From contig NZ_JAUSVL010000001.1 in the NCBI RefSeq assembly GCF_030814695.1, positions 2,020,227-2,084,226 of the forward strand: a stretch of DNA of 64,000 nt, read 5' to 3'. This DNA is from Oligosphaera ethanolica (GTDB lineage: Bacteria > Verrucomicrobiota > Lentisphaeria > Oligosphaerales > Oligosphaeraceae). Of the stretch, positions 1 through 15,000 are shown piece by piece (positions within the stretch are counted from its first letter, which is position 1; each line of letters begins with the position of its first letter). Below the pieces are notes generated by a model. It saw only the letters and a program-made list of their open reading frames with translations. It had not been told where the DNA came from and ran no database searches. Position numbers and translations under genes: made by a program.

Positions 1-1
1 C

Positions 2-3000
2 ACCCCAGACGCCAATCAAGCCAAGACCTTCGGCGAACTCGACCCGGTGCTGGCCTACATGGCCAGTGGCACAGTCAATGGCGAAACGCCGGCCTTCACC
101 GGCGCCTTGGCCCGCGCAGCCGGCACTGACATCGGCACCTACGCGATCAACCAGGGCACACTCGCCATGGCGGACGGCGTCCCCTTCCTGGCCGCCAATT
201 ACAGCCTGGTATTTGCCGCTGAACCAGTCGTGAATTTCACCATCAACGCCAAAAACGCAAGCACCTTCACCATTGCTGATATCGCGCCGGTCGACTACAC
301 CGGCGTGGCGCAAATGCCCGAGCCGGCCGTCAGCGACGGCGGCACCGTCCTAACCAAAGACACCGACTACGCCCTGTCCTACAGCGCCGACACCATCAAC
401 GCCGGCACCGCCACCGTAACCGTCACCGGCATCGGCAACTACACCGGCACCCAGGACAAAGACTTCACCATCACGCCGATTACCATCACCGTCACCCCGG
501 ATGCCGGCCAGTCGAAGACTTTCGGCGACGCCGATCCGGCGGAGTTCGCCGACACGCGAACTTCAACGACAGTAGTCGATGGCGAAACGCCCGCCTATAC
601 TGGCGCCCTAGTGCGCACCGCCGGCGAAAACGCCGGCACCTACGCCATCAACCAGGGCGACCTGCTCCTCGCCGATGGCGTCGCCCCCAATACTTTCCTG
701 GCCGCCAACTACAGTCTGGATTTCACCGCCGGCGTCGATTTCACCATCAACGCCAAGGACGCCACTACCCTCACCATCGCCGACATCGCCCCCCTCGCCT
801 ACACCGGCATCGCCCAGACACCCGAGCCCGAAGTCAAGGACGGCGCCACCGTCCTCACCAAGGGTACCGACTACACCCTGTCCTACGCCAACAACACCAA
901 CGCCGGCGTCGACACCGCCACCGTAACCGTTACCGGCACCGGCAACTACACCGGCACCCAAGACAAGTTCTTCACCATCTCACAGGTGGCCATCACGGTC
1001 ACTCCGGACGCCAATCAGTCCAAGGTCTTTGGCGCCGCCGACCCGGCAGTGCTGACCTACACGGCCACCGATGGCGTCAATGGCGAAACGCCGGCCTTCA
1101 CCGGCGCCCTGGCCCGCGCCGCCGGCGAAGTCGTCGGCACCTACGCCATTGAGCAAAACACACTCGCATTGGCCGGCAATGGCACTTTCCTGGCCAGCAA
1201 CTACAGCCTTGCTTTCACGACCGGCGTGACTTTCGCCATCGCCACTTATGACGCCAGCACCCTCACCATCGCTCCAATAGACCCTGTTACGTACACCGGC
1301 GCCGACCAGACGCCCACCCCCGAAGTCAAAAACGGCGAAACTGTCCTGACCGAGAACACCGACTACATTCTGTCTTACACTGACAATATCAACGCCGGTA
1401 CCGCCACGCTGACGCTCACCGGCATCGGCGATTACAGCGGCACCCAAGACAAGGCCTTCACCATCTCGCCGATTACCATCACGGTCACGCCCGACGCAGG
1501 CCAAGGCAAGATCTATGGCGAAGCCGACCCGGCAGAGCTGACCTACACCGCCACCCAGGCAGCAGTAGTCGCCGGCGAAACGCCGGTCTACACCGGCGCC
1601 CTGGCCCGCGTCGCCGGCGGAAACGCCGGCACCTACGCGATCGGGCAAGACACGCTCGACCTCGCCGATGGCGTCGCCCCCAATAACTTCCTTGCCGCCA
1701 ACTACAGTCTGTCCTTCTCCGCCGGCGTAGATTTCACCATCAATGCCAAGAATGCGAGCACCCTTACTGTCGCTGATATCGCTCCCCTCGCCTACACCGG
1801 CGCCGCGCAGATGCCCGCGCCCGAAGTCAAAGACGGTGACACCGTTCTCACCAAGGACATCGACTACACGCTGTCCTACAGCGCCGACACCACCAACGCC
1901 GGCACCGCTACTCTCACCGTCACCGGCATTGGCAACTACACCGGCACCCAGGACAAGACCTTCACCATCACGCCCCTGACCATCACCGTCACCCCGGACG
2001 CCGGCCAAAACAAGACTTTCGGCGACGCTGACCCGGCGGAATTCACCGACACGCGAACCCCGACAGAAGTGATCCCCGGCGAAACGCCCGCCTACACCGG
2101 CGCACTCGCACGCGTTGTCGGCGAAAACGCCGGCACCTACGCCATCAACCAGGGCAACCTGCTCCTCGCCGACGGCGAAGCCCCCAATAACTTCCGCGCC
2201 GCCAACTACAGCCTGGTATTCACTGATGGCGTAGATTTCACCATCAATCCCAAAAATGTCGACGTTAATTTCACCGTGGCGGCCGTCGGGCCCTTCATCT
2301 ACAACGGCACGGCATGGACACCCACGCCAGCTGTCAAGGACGGCGATACCGACCTTACCAAAGACACCGACTACACTCTGTCCTACACCGACAATACCAA
2401 CGCCGGCACCGCCACCCTAACAGTCACCTTCACGGGCAACTACAGCGGTACCTTGGCACCGATTTTCACCATCAACAAGGCGACAATCACTGTCACCCCC
2501 CTTGCCGGCCAGTCCAAGATCTTCGGCGAGGCCAATCCAGTCTTGGCCTACACGGCCGTCGGCGCCGCCGCTGGCGAAACACCGACCTTCACCGGCGCCT
2601 TGGCACCGGCACCGGGCGATGATGTCGGCGAATACGCCATCGTCCAAGACAGTTTGCTCCTCGCCAATGGCACCGCCCCCAATCCCTTCCTTGTCACTAA
2701 CTACAACCTAGTCTTCACCCCCGGCGTGACCTTCGCCATCACCCCAAAGAACGCTAGTACCTTCAGGGTTGCCGACATCCTACCGCAAGTCTATAACGGC
2801 GCCGCGTACACGCCCGAGCCCGAAGTCAAAGACGGCGCTACCGTCCTCATCAAAGACACCGATTACACCCTGTCCTATAGCGCCGACACCACCAACGCCG
2901 GCACCGCCACCCTCACCGTCACTGGCATAAACAACTACGTCGGCACCCAGGATAAAGACTTCACCATTACGCCCGTGGCCCTCACCGTCACCCCCGACGC

Positions 3001-6000
3001 CGGTCAGTCCAAGACCTACGGCGAAGCGGAACCGACTTTGACCTTCACCAGCGCTGGCGCCATCGGCACTGAAACGCCAGCCTTCAGCGGCGAGCTAGCG
3101 CGCGTCGACGCCGGCACCGCCACCGGCGAAAACGCCGGCACCTACGCCATTACCCTGGGCTCTCTCGCCCTCGCTGACAACGGCAGTTTCCTTGCCGCCA
3201 ACTACAGTCTGGCGTTGTCTCCAGTTCCCGTGACCTTCGCGATCACCCCCAAAGACGCCAGCGGCTTCCCCATCCCCGCTATTGGTCCCTACACCTACGA
3301 TGGCCAACGGCACCGCCCCACGCCAGAAATCAAGGACGGCGACATCCCGCTGATCAAGGACACCGACTACACCTTGGTCTACAACCGTAACTTGCACGCC
3401 AGTGTGGACACCGCAAAAGTAACCGTCACCTACAAAGGCAATTACAGCGGCTCGGCAATCAAGTTCTTTAACATCCTGCCTGCGCCCCTCACCCTCACCC
3501 CGGACGCCGAACAAACCAAGACCTTCGGCGATTCCGACCCCGCCTTCTCCTACGCTGCTCCGGACGCGATCGTTGGCGCCATCACCGGCGAAACGCCGGC
3601 ATTCACCGGCGCACTCGCGCGCGTTGCCGGCGAAGACGTCGGCACCTACGCCATCACCCAAGGCACCCTCGCACTCGCGGACAATGACCCCTTCATCGCC
3701 AGTAACTACGACCTAACGGTCAGCGCCGAAGTGCTGTTCGAAATCACCAAAAAGGACCTAAGCGCCTTCCCTGTCGCTGCTGCAGGGCCCTTTATCTATG
3801 ACGGCTCCGAACATACGCCCGAGCCGCAGGTCAGCAATGGCGCCACCGTGCTGATCAAGGACACCGACTACACCCTGGCCTACACCAATAACACCAATGT
3901 CGGCACCGCCACCCTCACCATCACCGGCATCGGCAATTACGAAGGCACGCAGGACAAGACCTTCACCATCAACCGGGCGACGATCGTCGTCACTCCCAAC
4001 GACGGTCAGGATAAGACCTTCGGCGAGGCCGACCCGGAATTTGCCTATGTTGCCCCAGGCGTAGTCGCTGGCCAGGAGCCGATCATCACCGGCGCCTTGA
4101 CCCGCATCGGCGCCGGCACTGTCGCCGGCGAAAATGCCGGCACCTACGCCATCACCCAAGGCACCCTTGCACTCGCGGACAACGGCCCCTTCCTGGCCGC
4201 AAACTACAAGCTCGTGCTCACCGAAGGGAAGACCTTCACTATCAACCCCAAGCCGGCCGGCGATTTTGCTGTCCCTGTCAACGCGTCATACACCTACACG
4301 GGCCTCCCCCAGGAGCCCACGCCCGAAATCAAAGACGGCGACATCACGCTGATCGAGGTTACCGACTACACCCTGGGCTACAGCGCTGACCACACCAACG
4401 TCGGCACGGTCACGCTAACTGTCACCTACAGGGGCAATTACAGCGGCACCAAGGCTGTGACCTTCGCCATTACCTCAGCACCACTTACCGTCACCCCCCT
4501 CGCCGGACAAACCAAAGTTTTCGGCTCGGACGACCCGGTCTTCGCCTTCTCCAGCACCGGCGCAGTCAACGGCGAAACGCCAGCTTTCACCGGCGCCCTG
4601 AACCGTGTTCACAACGACACCAGTGAGAACATTGGCGATAGGTACGCCATCTTGATCGGTGATTTGGAACTTGTTGATAACGCCCCCTTCCTGGCCACCA
4701 ATTACAACCTGTTCTTCAATGCGACGCCGGTAACCTTCACCATCACCCGCAAAAACGCCAGCACTTTCACCATCGCCGACATCGCTTCCCGCACCTACGA
4801 TGGCACCGCCTACGCGCCCACGCCAGACGTTTACGACGGCGAAAATCTCCTGGTTATCGGCGCTGACAAGGACTACACCCTGTCCTACGCCGCCAACACC
4901 AACGCCGGCACCGCCACCCTCACCGTCACCGGCAGGGGCAATTACACCGGCACGAAGAACAAGGACTACACCATCGCGCCCATCACGATCACCGTCACTC
5001 CGACCCCCGATCAATACAAGACCCTCGGCGAACTAGATCCAATTCTAACCTATACCTACGCTGCCGATGCCGTCATTGCCGGCCAAACGCCGAAATTCAC
5101 CGGCGCCCTAAGCCGCGACGCCGGCGAAACGGTCCGCGACGACTACGCCATTACGCTAGGCACGCTCGCCCTCACCGATGGCGACGGCGACAATGCCTTC
5201 CTGGCCGCCAATTACTCATTGGCCATTGACGCCGAAACCTTCGAAATCACCATCTTCGACCAAGACCTCTCCACGCCCTTCGCGCTGGATATTAATAGCT
5301 CCGCCGTAGTTGATGGCCCGTTCATCTACAACGGCACAGAACATACTCCAAAGCCCGCCGTAACCTACGATGGCCTCCTCCTCAAAGATAGCGACTACAC
5401 CCTCACCTACGCCAACAACACCAACGCTGGCACCGCAACCCTGACCGTCACCGGCATAGAAAACGGCGACTACGAGGGCTTGATGATAACCACTTACTTC
5501 ACCATCACGCCTGCTACGCTCACCGCCACCCCAGACGCCAATCAAACCAAGACCTTCGGAGAACCCGACCCGGTGCTGGACTACACGGCCAGTGGCGCCG
5601 TCAACGGCGAAACGCCCGCCTTCACCGGCGCCCTCGAACGCGCCGCCGGCACTGACATCGGCGAATACGCGATCAACCAGGGCACACTCGCCATGGCAGA
5701 CAACGCCCCCTTCCAGGCCGCCAACTACAGCTTGGTATTTGCCGCTGAACCAGTCGTGAATTTCACCATCAACGCCAAAGACGCGGGCATCTTCACCATT
5801 GCTGATATCGCTCCGGCCGACTACAACGGCGCCGCCCACATGCCCACGCCCGAAGTCAAAGACGGCGAAACCGTCCTTGCCAAAGGCACCGACTACGAGC
5901 TCTCCTACACCAACAACACCAACGCCGGCGTCGACACCGCCACCGTGATTGTCATCGGCAAAGAGGGCAGCAACTACACCGGCGCTAAGGCCAAGACTTT

Positions 6001-9000
6001 CACCATCAACGCGAAGGACGCCAGCACCCTCACCATCGCCGACATCGCCTCGCGCGCCTACACCGGTCTGGCGCAGATGCCCGCGCCTGAAGTCAAAGAC
6101 GGCGGCACGGTTCTGGTCAAAGGCACCCACTACACGCTGTCCTATGCCGACAACACCAACGCCGGCATTGCCACGGTGACCGTCACTGGCATCGGCGACT
6201 ACACGGGCAGCGTAAACACGACCTTCGCTATCAATCCAGCGACCCTCACCGTCACGCCCAACGCCGGGCAGTTGAAGGTTAAAGGCTCTACCGACCCCGT
6301 ACTGACCTACGCGGCCACTGGCGCGGTCAACGACGAAACCCCGGCCTTCACCGGCGCGCTGACGCGCTCTGCGGGCGAAGACGCCGGCGCCTACGCCATT
6401 AGCCAGGGCACCCTGGCCCTAGCCAACGACGGCGCCTTCAAAGCCAGCAACTACACGCTGGCATTCACTCCCGGCGCGACCTTCGAAATCAAGACGCCCA
6501 GCAACTTCACGATTGGCGACGTCGTCCTGGTCTACACCGGCACAACCCACGCCCCCACGCCGGAAGTCCGGTCGGGCGAAACGCTGTTGACGAAGGACAC
6601 CGACTACAGCCTGTCTATCGTTTCCGGCGTCAACGCCGGTGAGGACGTCCGCGTGACAGTCGTCGGCATGGGCGATTACCTCGGCGCGCAAGAAAAAGTC
6701 TTCACCATTGAGCCAGCGAACCTCACCATCACCCCCGTCGCTAATCAATCCAAGGTTTATGGCGCGGTTGACCCGGTTCTGACCTACACCTCCACCGGCG
6801 CGATCGTTGGCGAAGCCCCGGCCTTCACCGGCGCATTGGGCCGCGAAGAGGGCGAAAACGCCGCCCCCTACGCGTTCACCCTGGGCACCCTCGCTCCCGC
6901 CGATGGCGACGGCGAAAACGCGTTCTTGGCCACCAACTACACCCTGGCATTGAACGAAGAAGCCCCGACCTTCGCCATCACCCCGGCGACCATCACCGTC
7001 ACGCCTGTTGCCGGCCAGTCTAAAGTCTATGGTGCAGACGATCCGGTGCTGACTTTCACTGCTACTGGCGCCATCGCCGGTCAAACCTCGGCTTTCACCG
7101 GCGCGCTGGGCCGCACTGAAGGCGAAGACGTCGGCTCCTACGCCTTTACCCTGGGCACCTTGGAATTGGCCGATGGTGCCGGCGACAATGCTGCCTTCAA
7201 GGCCGCTAACTACAGCTTGGCATTGGCCACCTACGAGGCACCCGAAGAAGCCCCGACCTTCGCCATCACCCCGACGGTCATCACCGTCACGCCCGTTGCC
7301 GGCCAGTCCAAAGTCTATGGCGCAGACGATCCGGTGCTGACCTACACAACCAGCGAAGCCGTCAATGGCGAAACGCCGGCCTTCACCGGCGCGCTGGGCC
7401 GCACTGAAGGCGAAGACGTCGGCTCCTACGCCTTTACCCTGGGCACCTTGGAATTGGCCGATGGTGCCGGCGACAATGCTGCCTTCCTGGCCGCCAACTA
7501 CACGCTGGCATTGGCCACCTACGAGGCGCCCGAAGAAGCCCCGACCTTCGCCATCCGCTATAACGCCAGCACCCTCACCATCGCTCCAATAGGCCCTGTT
7601 ACGTACGACGGCACCGCCTACGCGCTCACGCCCGAAGTCAAGAACGGCAACACGGTCCTGACCAAGGGCACCGACTACGAGCTCTCCTACGCCGCCAACA
7701 CCAACGCCGGCACCGCCACGCTAACGCTTATCGGCATCGGCGATTACAGCGGCACGCAGGATAAGACCTTCACCATTGTACCGGCAACCATTACCGTCAC
7801 CCCCGACGACGGTCAGGATAAGGCCTTCGGCGCCCCTGACCCGGTGCTGACCTATGAAGATGAAGACGCGGTAGTCGGCGCGATCGACGGCGAAACCCCG
7901 GCCTTCACCGGCGCATTGAGCCGTGTCCAAGGCGAAAATGTCCGCGACGGGGGCTACCCCATTACCCAAGGCACGCTCGCGCTCAAGGACAACGGCACCT
8001 TTAAGGCCGCCAACTACACGCTGGCTTTCGCGGCTGATCCCGTTGTCTTCACGATTGAACCTGAAGACATTAGCGACTCCACCACGGTGGCTGATATCAA
8101 CGATGTCATCTACACCGGTCTAGCGCAAGAACCCACGCCGGTCGTGACCAACACCACCACTGGCCTGGCCTTGGTCAAAGACACCGACTACACCCTGTCC
8201 TACAAGAATAATACCAACGTCGGCACCGCTACCGTAACCGTCACCTTCAAAGGCAATTACACCGGCTCTAAAGAAACGACCTTCGCCATCACCGCCAAGG
8301 ACGCCAGCACCCTCACCATCGACGACATCGCCCCGCTCACCTACAACGGCGAAGCGCAGGAACCCGCCGTGACTGTCAAGGACGGCGCAACGACCTTGGC
8401 AATGGGCGAAGACGAGGATTACACCGTCTCCTACACCAACAACACCAACGCCGGCACGGCCACGGTGACCGTCACTGGCCAGGGCAACTACACGGGCACG
8501 AAGGACAAGTCCTTCACCATCGCGCCAATAGCCCTCACCGTCACGGCAAATGCCGGCCAAACCAAGGTCTTCGGCGCGGCTGACCCAGAAACGATCGAGT
8601 ATACCGTTACCCCGGCCGCCGTGGTCGCAGGCGAGACCCCGGACTTCGACGGCGCGCTAGTGCGCGCTGCCGGCGAAGCCGTCGGCACCTACGCCATCAG
8701 CCAAGGCACCCTGGTCCTAGTCGATAACGACCCCTTCAAGGCCGCCAATTACAGCCTGGCCTTCACGCCCGGCGCGACTTTCGCCATTACGGCCAAGAAT
8801 GCCAACACCCTCACCATCGCCGACATCGCCGAGCGCGCCTACACCGGTCTGGCGCATATGCCCGCGCCTGAAGTCAAAGACGGCGGCACGGTTCTGGTCA
8901 AGGACCGCGACTACACGCTGTCCTACAACGCCAACACCAACGCCGGCAAAAACACCGCCACGGTGACCGTCACGGGCCAGGGCAATTACACCGGCACGCA

Positions 9001-12000
9001 GGACAAGACCTTCACCATCACGCCGGTGGCGATCACCGTCACCCCGAAAGCCAATCAGTCCAAGCTCGTCGGCGACGACGACCCGGCCTTGACCTACACA
9101 TTCACCGGCGCCGTCAATGGCGAAACCCCGGCCTTCGCCGGCGCACTGACGCGCGCTGCGGGCGAAACCCTCGGCACCTACGCCATTACTAATGACGGCG
9201 ACGACGTCCTCGTACTGGTTGACAACGACCCCTTCAAGGCCAGCAACTACACCCTGGAGTTCACCCCCGGCGTGCTCTTCACCATCGCCGCCAAGGACGC
9301 CAGCCATCTCACCATCGCCGCCATCGCCGAGCGCGCCTACACCGGCTTGGCGCAGACGCCCACGCCCGAAGTCAAGGACGGCGACACGGTTCTAGTCAAA
9401 GGCACCGACTACACCCTGAACTACGCCGACAACACCAACGCCGGCATTGCCACGGTGACCGTCACTGGCAGCGGCGACTACAGTGGCAGCGTAAACACGA
9501 CCTTCGCTATCACCAAGGCGACCATCACCGTCACGCCCAACGCCGGGCAGTTGAAGGTTAAAGGCTCTACCGACCCCGTACTGACCTACGCGGCCACTGG
9601 CGCGGTCAACGACGAAACCCCGGCCTTCACTGGCGCGCTAGAGCGCGCAGCGGGCGAGGACGCCGGCACCTACGCCATCACCCAAGGCACGCTGGCCCTT
9701 ACCAACGACGGCGCCTTCCTGGCCGCCAACTACACCTTGGCATTCACCGCCGACAAGACCTTCGAAATCAAGACGCCCAGCGACTTTACGATTGGCGACG
9801 TCGTCCTTGTCTACACCGGCGCACCCCACGCCCCCACGCCGGAAGTCAAGGACGGCGACAAGGTTCTTGAAATCGGCAACGACTACAGCCTGTCTATCGT
9901 TTCCGGCGTCAACGCCGGTGAGGACGTCCGCGTGACAGTCGTCGGCATGGGCGATTACCTCGGCGCGCAAGAAAAAGTCTTCACCATTGAGCCAGCGAAC
10001 CTCACCATCACCCCCGTCGCTAATCAATCCAAGGTTTATGGCGCGGTTGACCCGGTTCTGACCTACACCTCCACCGGCGCGATCGTTGGCGAACCCCCGG
10101 CCTTCACCGGCGCATTGAGCCGCGCTGAGGGCGAAGCCGTCGGCACCTACGCGTTCACCCTGGGCACCCTCGCTCCCGCCGATGGCGCAGAAGGCAATCC
10201 CTTCCTGGCCGCCAACTACACGCTGGCATTGGCCACCTACGAGGCGCCCGCAGAGGCTCCGACCTTCGGAATCACTGCCAAGTCTCTCGCTGGCGACACC
10301 TTCACCATCGCCGCCATCGCCTCGCGCGCCTACAGTGGCCTGGCGCAAAAGCCCACGCCCGTGGTCAAGGACGGCGCAACCACGCTGATCAAGGACACCG
10401 ACTACACGCTGACCTACGCCGACAACACCAACGTCGGCACCGCCACCGTGACCGTCACCGGCAAGGGCAACTACACAGGCAAGACGGACAAGACCTTCAC
10501 CATCACGCCCGTGACCATCACCGTCACCGCGGACGCGGGTCAAAGCAAGACTATCGGCGATGCCGACCCGACCTTAACCTACGCCGCCACCGGCGCCGTC
10601 AATGGCCAGACCCCGGCCTTCACCGGCGCCTTCGCTCGCGCCATCGGCGAAACCGTCGGCACCTACGCCATCGGTCGGGGTGACCTGGCCCTGGCCAATG
10701 GCGAAGGCGAGAATGCTGCCTTCCTGGCCGCCAACTACACGCTGGCCTTCACGTCCGGCGCGACCTTCGCCATCACCGCGAAGTCCCTCGCTGGCGAGGC
10801 CTTCACCATCGCTGACATCGCCCCCCTCACCTACACCGGCGTGGCGCAAAAGCCCGAGCCCGACGTCAAGGACGGCGACGACACCCTTGTCTTAGGCACC
10901 GACTACACCCTGACCTACGCCAACAACACCAACGCCGGCACCGCCACGGTGACCGTCAAAGGCAAGGGCAACTACACGGGCACGAAGGACAAGACCTTCA
11001 CCATCGGCAAGGCGACGCTTACCGTCGCCCCGAACGCCAATCAGTCCAAGGTCTTCGGCGCCGCCGACCCGGCACTGACCTACCAACAGCCCATCGCCCA
11101 AAACGGCGAAACACCGAAATTCGCCGGCAAGTTGGCTCGCGCTGCCGCTGGCACCGATTCGGGCGAAGCCGTCGGCACCTACGCCATTACCCTGGGCACC
11201 CTGGCCTTGGGCGACAACGGCGCCTTCAAGGCCGCCAATTACACGCTGGCCTTGGCCACCTACGAGGAACCCGCAGTAGCCCCGACTTTCGCGATCACCG
11301 CCAAACCCGCCAGCACCCTCACCATCGACGACATCGCCCCGCTCACCTACAACGGCGAAGCGCAGGAGGCCACTCTGACTGTCAAGGACGGCGAGAGAAC
11401 GTTAGAAATGGGCGAGGACAAGGATTACACCGTCTCCTACGCCGCCAACACCAACGCCGGCACGGCCACGGTGACCGTCACTGGCCAGGGCAACTACACG
11501 GGCACGAAGGACAAGACCTTCACCATCGTACCAGCAACCATCACCGTCACGCCAAATGCCGGCCAAACCAAGGTCTTCGGCGCCGATGACCCGGCAACGA
11601 TTGAGTATACCGTTACCCCGGCCGCCGTGGTCGCAGGCGAGACCCCGGACTTCGACGGCGCGCTAGTGCGCGCCGCTGGCGAAGCCGTCGGCACCTACGC
11701 CATCACCCAGGGCACCCTGGTGCTCAAGGACAACGGGGATTTCAAGGCCGCCAATTACAGCCTGGCCTTCACGCCCGACAAGACCTTCGAAATCACGGCC
11801 AAGAACATCACCGGCGAAACTTTCACCATTGCCGACATCGCCTCGCGCGCCTACACTGGTCTGGCGCATATGCCCGCGCCTGAAGTCAAAGACGGCGACA
11901 CGGTTTTGGTCAAGGACCGCGACTACACGCTGTCCTACGCTGCCAACACCAACGCCGGCGAAAACACCGCCACGGTGACCGTCACGGGCAAGGGCAATTA

Positions 12001-15000
12001 CACCGACACGAAGGACCAGACCTTCACCATCACGTCGGTAGCGATCACCGTCACCCCGAAAGCCAATCAGTCCAAGCTCTTCGGTGCCGATGACCCGATC
12101 TTGACCTACACATTCACCGGCGCCGTCAATGGCGAAACACCGGCCTTCGCAGGCGCACTGACGCGCGCTGCGGGCGAAACCCTCGGCACCTACGCCATCA
12201 GCCAGGGCAGTTTGGCCCTCGCTGATAGCGACCCCTTCAAGGCCAGCAACTATACCCTGGCATTCACCCCCGGCGTGGTCTTCACCATCGCCGCCAAAGA
12301 CGCCAGCCATCTCACCATCGCCGACATCGCCGCGCGCACCTACGACGGCTTGGCGCAGACGCCCACGCCCGAAGTCAAGGACGGCGACACGGTTCTAGTC
12401 AAAGGCACCCACTACACGCTGTCCTATGCCGACAACACCAACGCCGGCATTGCCACGGTGACCGTCACTGGCATCGGCGACTACACGGGCAGCGTAAACA
12501 CGACCTTCGCTATCAATCCAGCGACCCTCACCGTCACGCCCAACGCCGGGCAGTTGAAGGTTAAAGGCTCTACCGACCCCGTACTGACCTACACGACCGC
12601 CGGCGCGGTCAACGACGAAACCCCGGCCTTCACTGGCGCGCTGACGCGCGCAGCGGGCGAAGACGCCGGCACCTACGCCATCACCCAAGGCACGCTGGCC
12701 CTCACCAACGACGGCGCCTTCCTATCTGCCAACTACACCTTGGCATTCACCGCCGGCGTAAACTTCGAAATCAAGACGCCCAGCGACTTCACGATTGGCG
12801 CCGTCGTCCTGGTCTACACCGGCGCACCCCACGCCCCCACGCCGGACGTCTGGTCGGGCGAAACGCTGTTGACGAAGGACACCCACTACAGCCTGTCTAT
12901 CGTTTCCGGCGTCAACGCCGGCGAAGAAGTCCGCGTGACAGTCGTGGGCATGGGCGACTATTCAGGCGCGCAAGAAAAAGTCTTCACCATTGAGCCAGCG
13001 AACCTCACCATCACCCCCGTCGCTAATCAATCCAAGGTCTTCGGCGCAGTTGACCCGGTTCTGACCTACACCTCCACCGGCGCGATCGTTGGCGAAACCC
13101 CGGCCTTCACCGGCGCATTGAGCCGCGCTGAGGGCGAAGCCGTCGGCACTTACGCGTTCACCCTGGGCACCCTCGCTCCCGCCGATGGCGCAGAAGGCAA
13201 TCCCTTCTTGGCCGCCAACTACACCCTGACTTTGGCTGACGAAGCCCCGACCTTCGCCATCACCGCCAAGTCTCTCGCTGGCGACAGCTTCACCATTGGC
13301 GCCATTGCTTCGCGTGCCTACACCGGCCTAGAGCAAAAGCCCACGCCCGTGGTCAAGGACGGCGTAACCACGCTCGTCAAGGACATCGACTACACGCTGA
13401 CCTACGCCGACAACACCAACGTCGGCACCGCCACCGTGACCGTCACCTGCAAGGGCAACTACACGGGCGAGACGGCCCCGACCTTCGAAATCACCCCGGC
13501 GATCATCACCATCACGCCCGACGCCAAGACCAAGGTCTTCGGCGCGGACGACCCGGCCTTAACCTACACCGCCACCGGCGCCGTCAATGGCGAGACCCCG
13601 GCCTTCGCCGGCGAGCTGACGCGCGAAGAGGGCGAAACCGTCGGCACCTACGCCATCACCCAGGGCACCCTGGCCCTGGCCAATGGCGCAGACGGCAACG
13701 CCTTCAAGGCCGCCAACTACACGCTGGCTTTCACCCCCGGCGCGACCTTCGCCATCACCGCCAAGCCCATCGCCGAGGCCTTCACCATCGCCGACATTGC
13801 CCCCGACAACACCCTCCCCTACACCGGTAAGGCGCAGACGCCCACGCCCGAAGTCAAGGACGGCGACACGGTCCTGGTCAAGGGCACTGACTACACCCTG
13901 TCCTACGCCAACAACACCACCCTCGGCACCGCCACCGGCCCCACTCCCCCAACAGTCATCGTCACCGGCAAGGGCAACTACACGGGCACGAAGGAAAAAA
14001 CCTTCGCCATCATCCCGGCGACCATCACCGTCACCCCGACTGCCGGCCAGTCCAAGGCCTTCGGCGCCGCCGATCCGGCGCTGGCCTTTACGGCTACAGC
14101 CGCCCAGAATGGCGAAACACCGAAATTCGCCGGCGAGTTGGCTCGCGCTGAAGGCGAAGACATTGGTGATGATTACGCTATCACTATAGGCACCCTGGCC
14201 CTGGCCGACAACGGCGCCTTCCTGGCTGCCAACTACACGCTGGCATTGGCCACCTACGAGGAACCTGCAGTAGCCCCGACCTTCGCCATCACCCCGGCGA
14301 CCATCACCGTCACGCCTGTTGCCGGCCAGTCTAAAGTCTATGGTGCAGACGATCCGGTGCTGACTTTCACTGCTACTGGCGCCATTGCCGGTCAAACGCC
14401 GGTCTTCACCGGCGCGCTGACGCGCGCTGAAGGCGAAGCCGTCGGCACCTACGCCTTCACCCTGGAAACCCTGGCCCTGGCCAATGGCGAAGGCGAAAAC
14501 ACGTTCAAGGCCGCCAACTACAGCTTGGCATTGGCCGAATACGTGGCGCCTGCAGTGGCTCCGACCTTCGCCATCACCCCGGCGGTCATCACCGTCACGC
14601 CGACCGCCAATCTCAGCAAGGTCTTCGGCGCCGCCGACCCGGAATTGACCTACGCATTCAGCGACGCAGTCAACGATGAAACGCCAGTCATCACCGGCAC
14701 ACTTGGCCGCGCTAACGGCGAAGCCGCCGGCACCTACGCCTTCACCCTGGGCACCCTGGCGCCCAAGGACAACGACGCCTTCCTAGCCGCCAACTACAGC
14801 CTGGCATTGGCCGAATACGTGGCGCCCGCAGTGGCTCCGACCTTCGCCATCACCCCGGCGGTCATCACCGTCACGCCTAGCGATGACCAGTCCAAAGCCT
14901 ATGGCTCAGACGACCCGATTCTGGCCTACACGGCCACAGGCGCTATCGCCGGCGAAACCCCGGCCTTCACCGGCGCGCTGGCGCGCGCTGAAGGCGAAGC

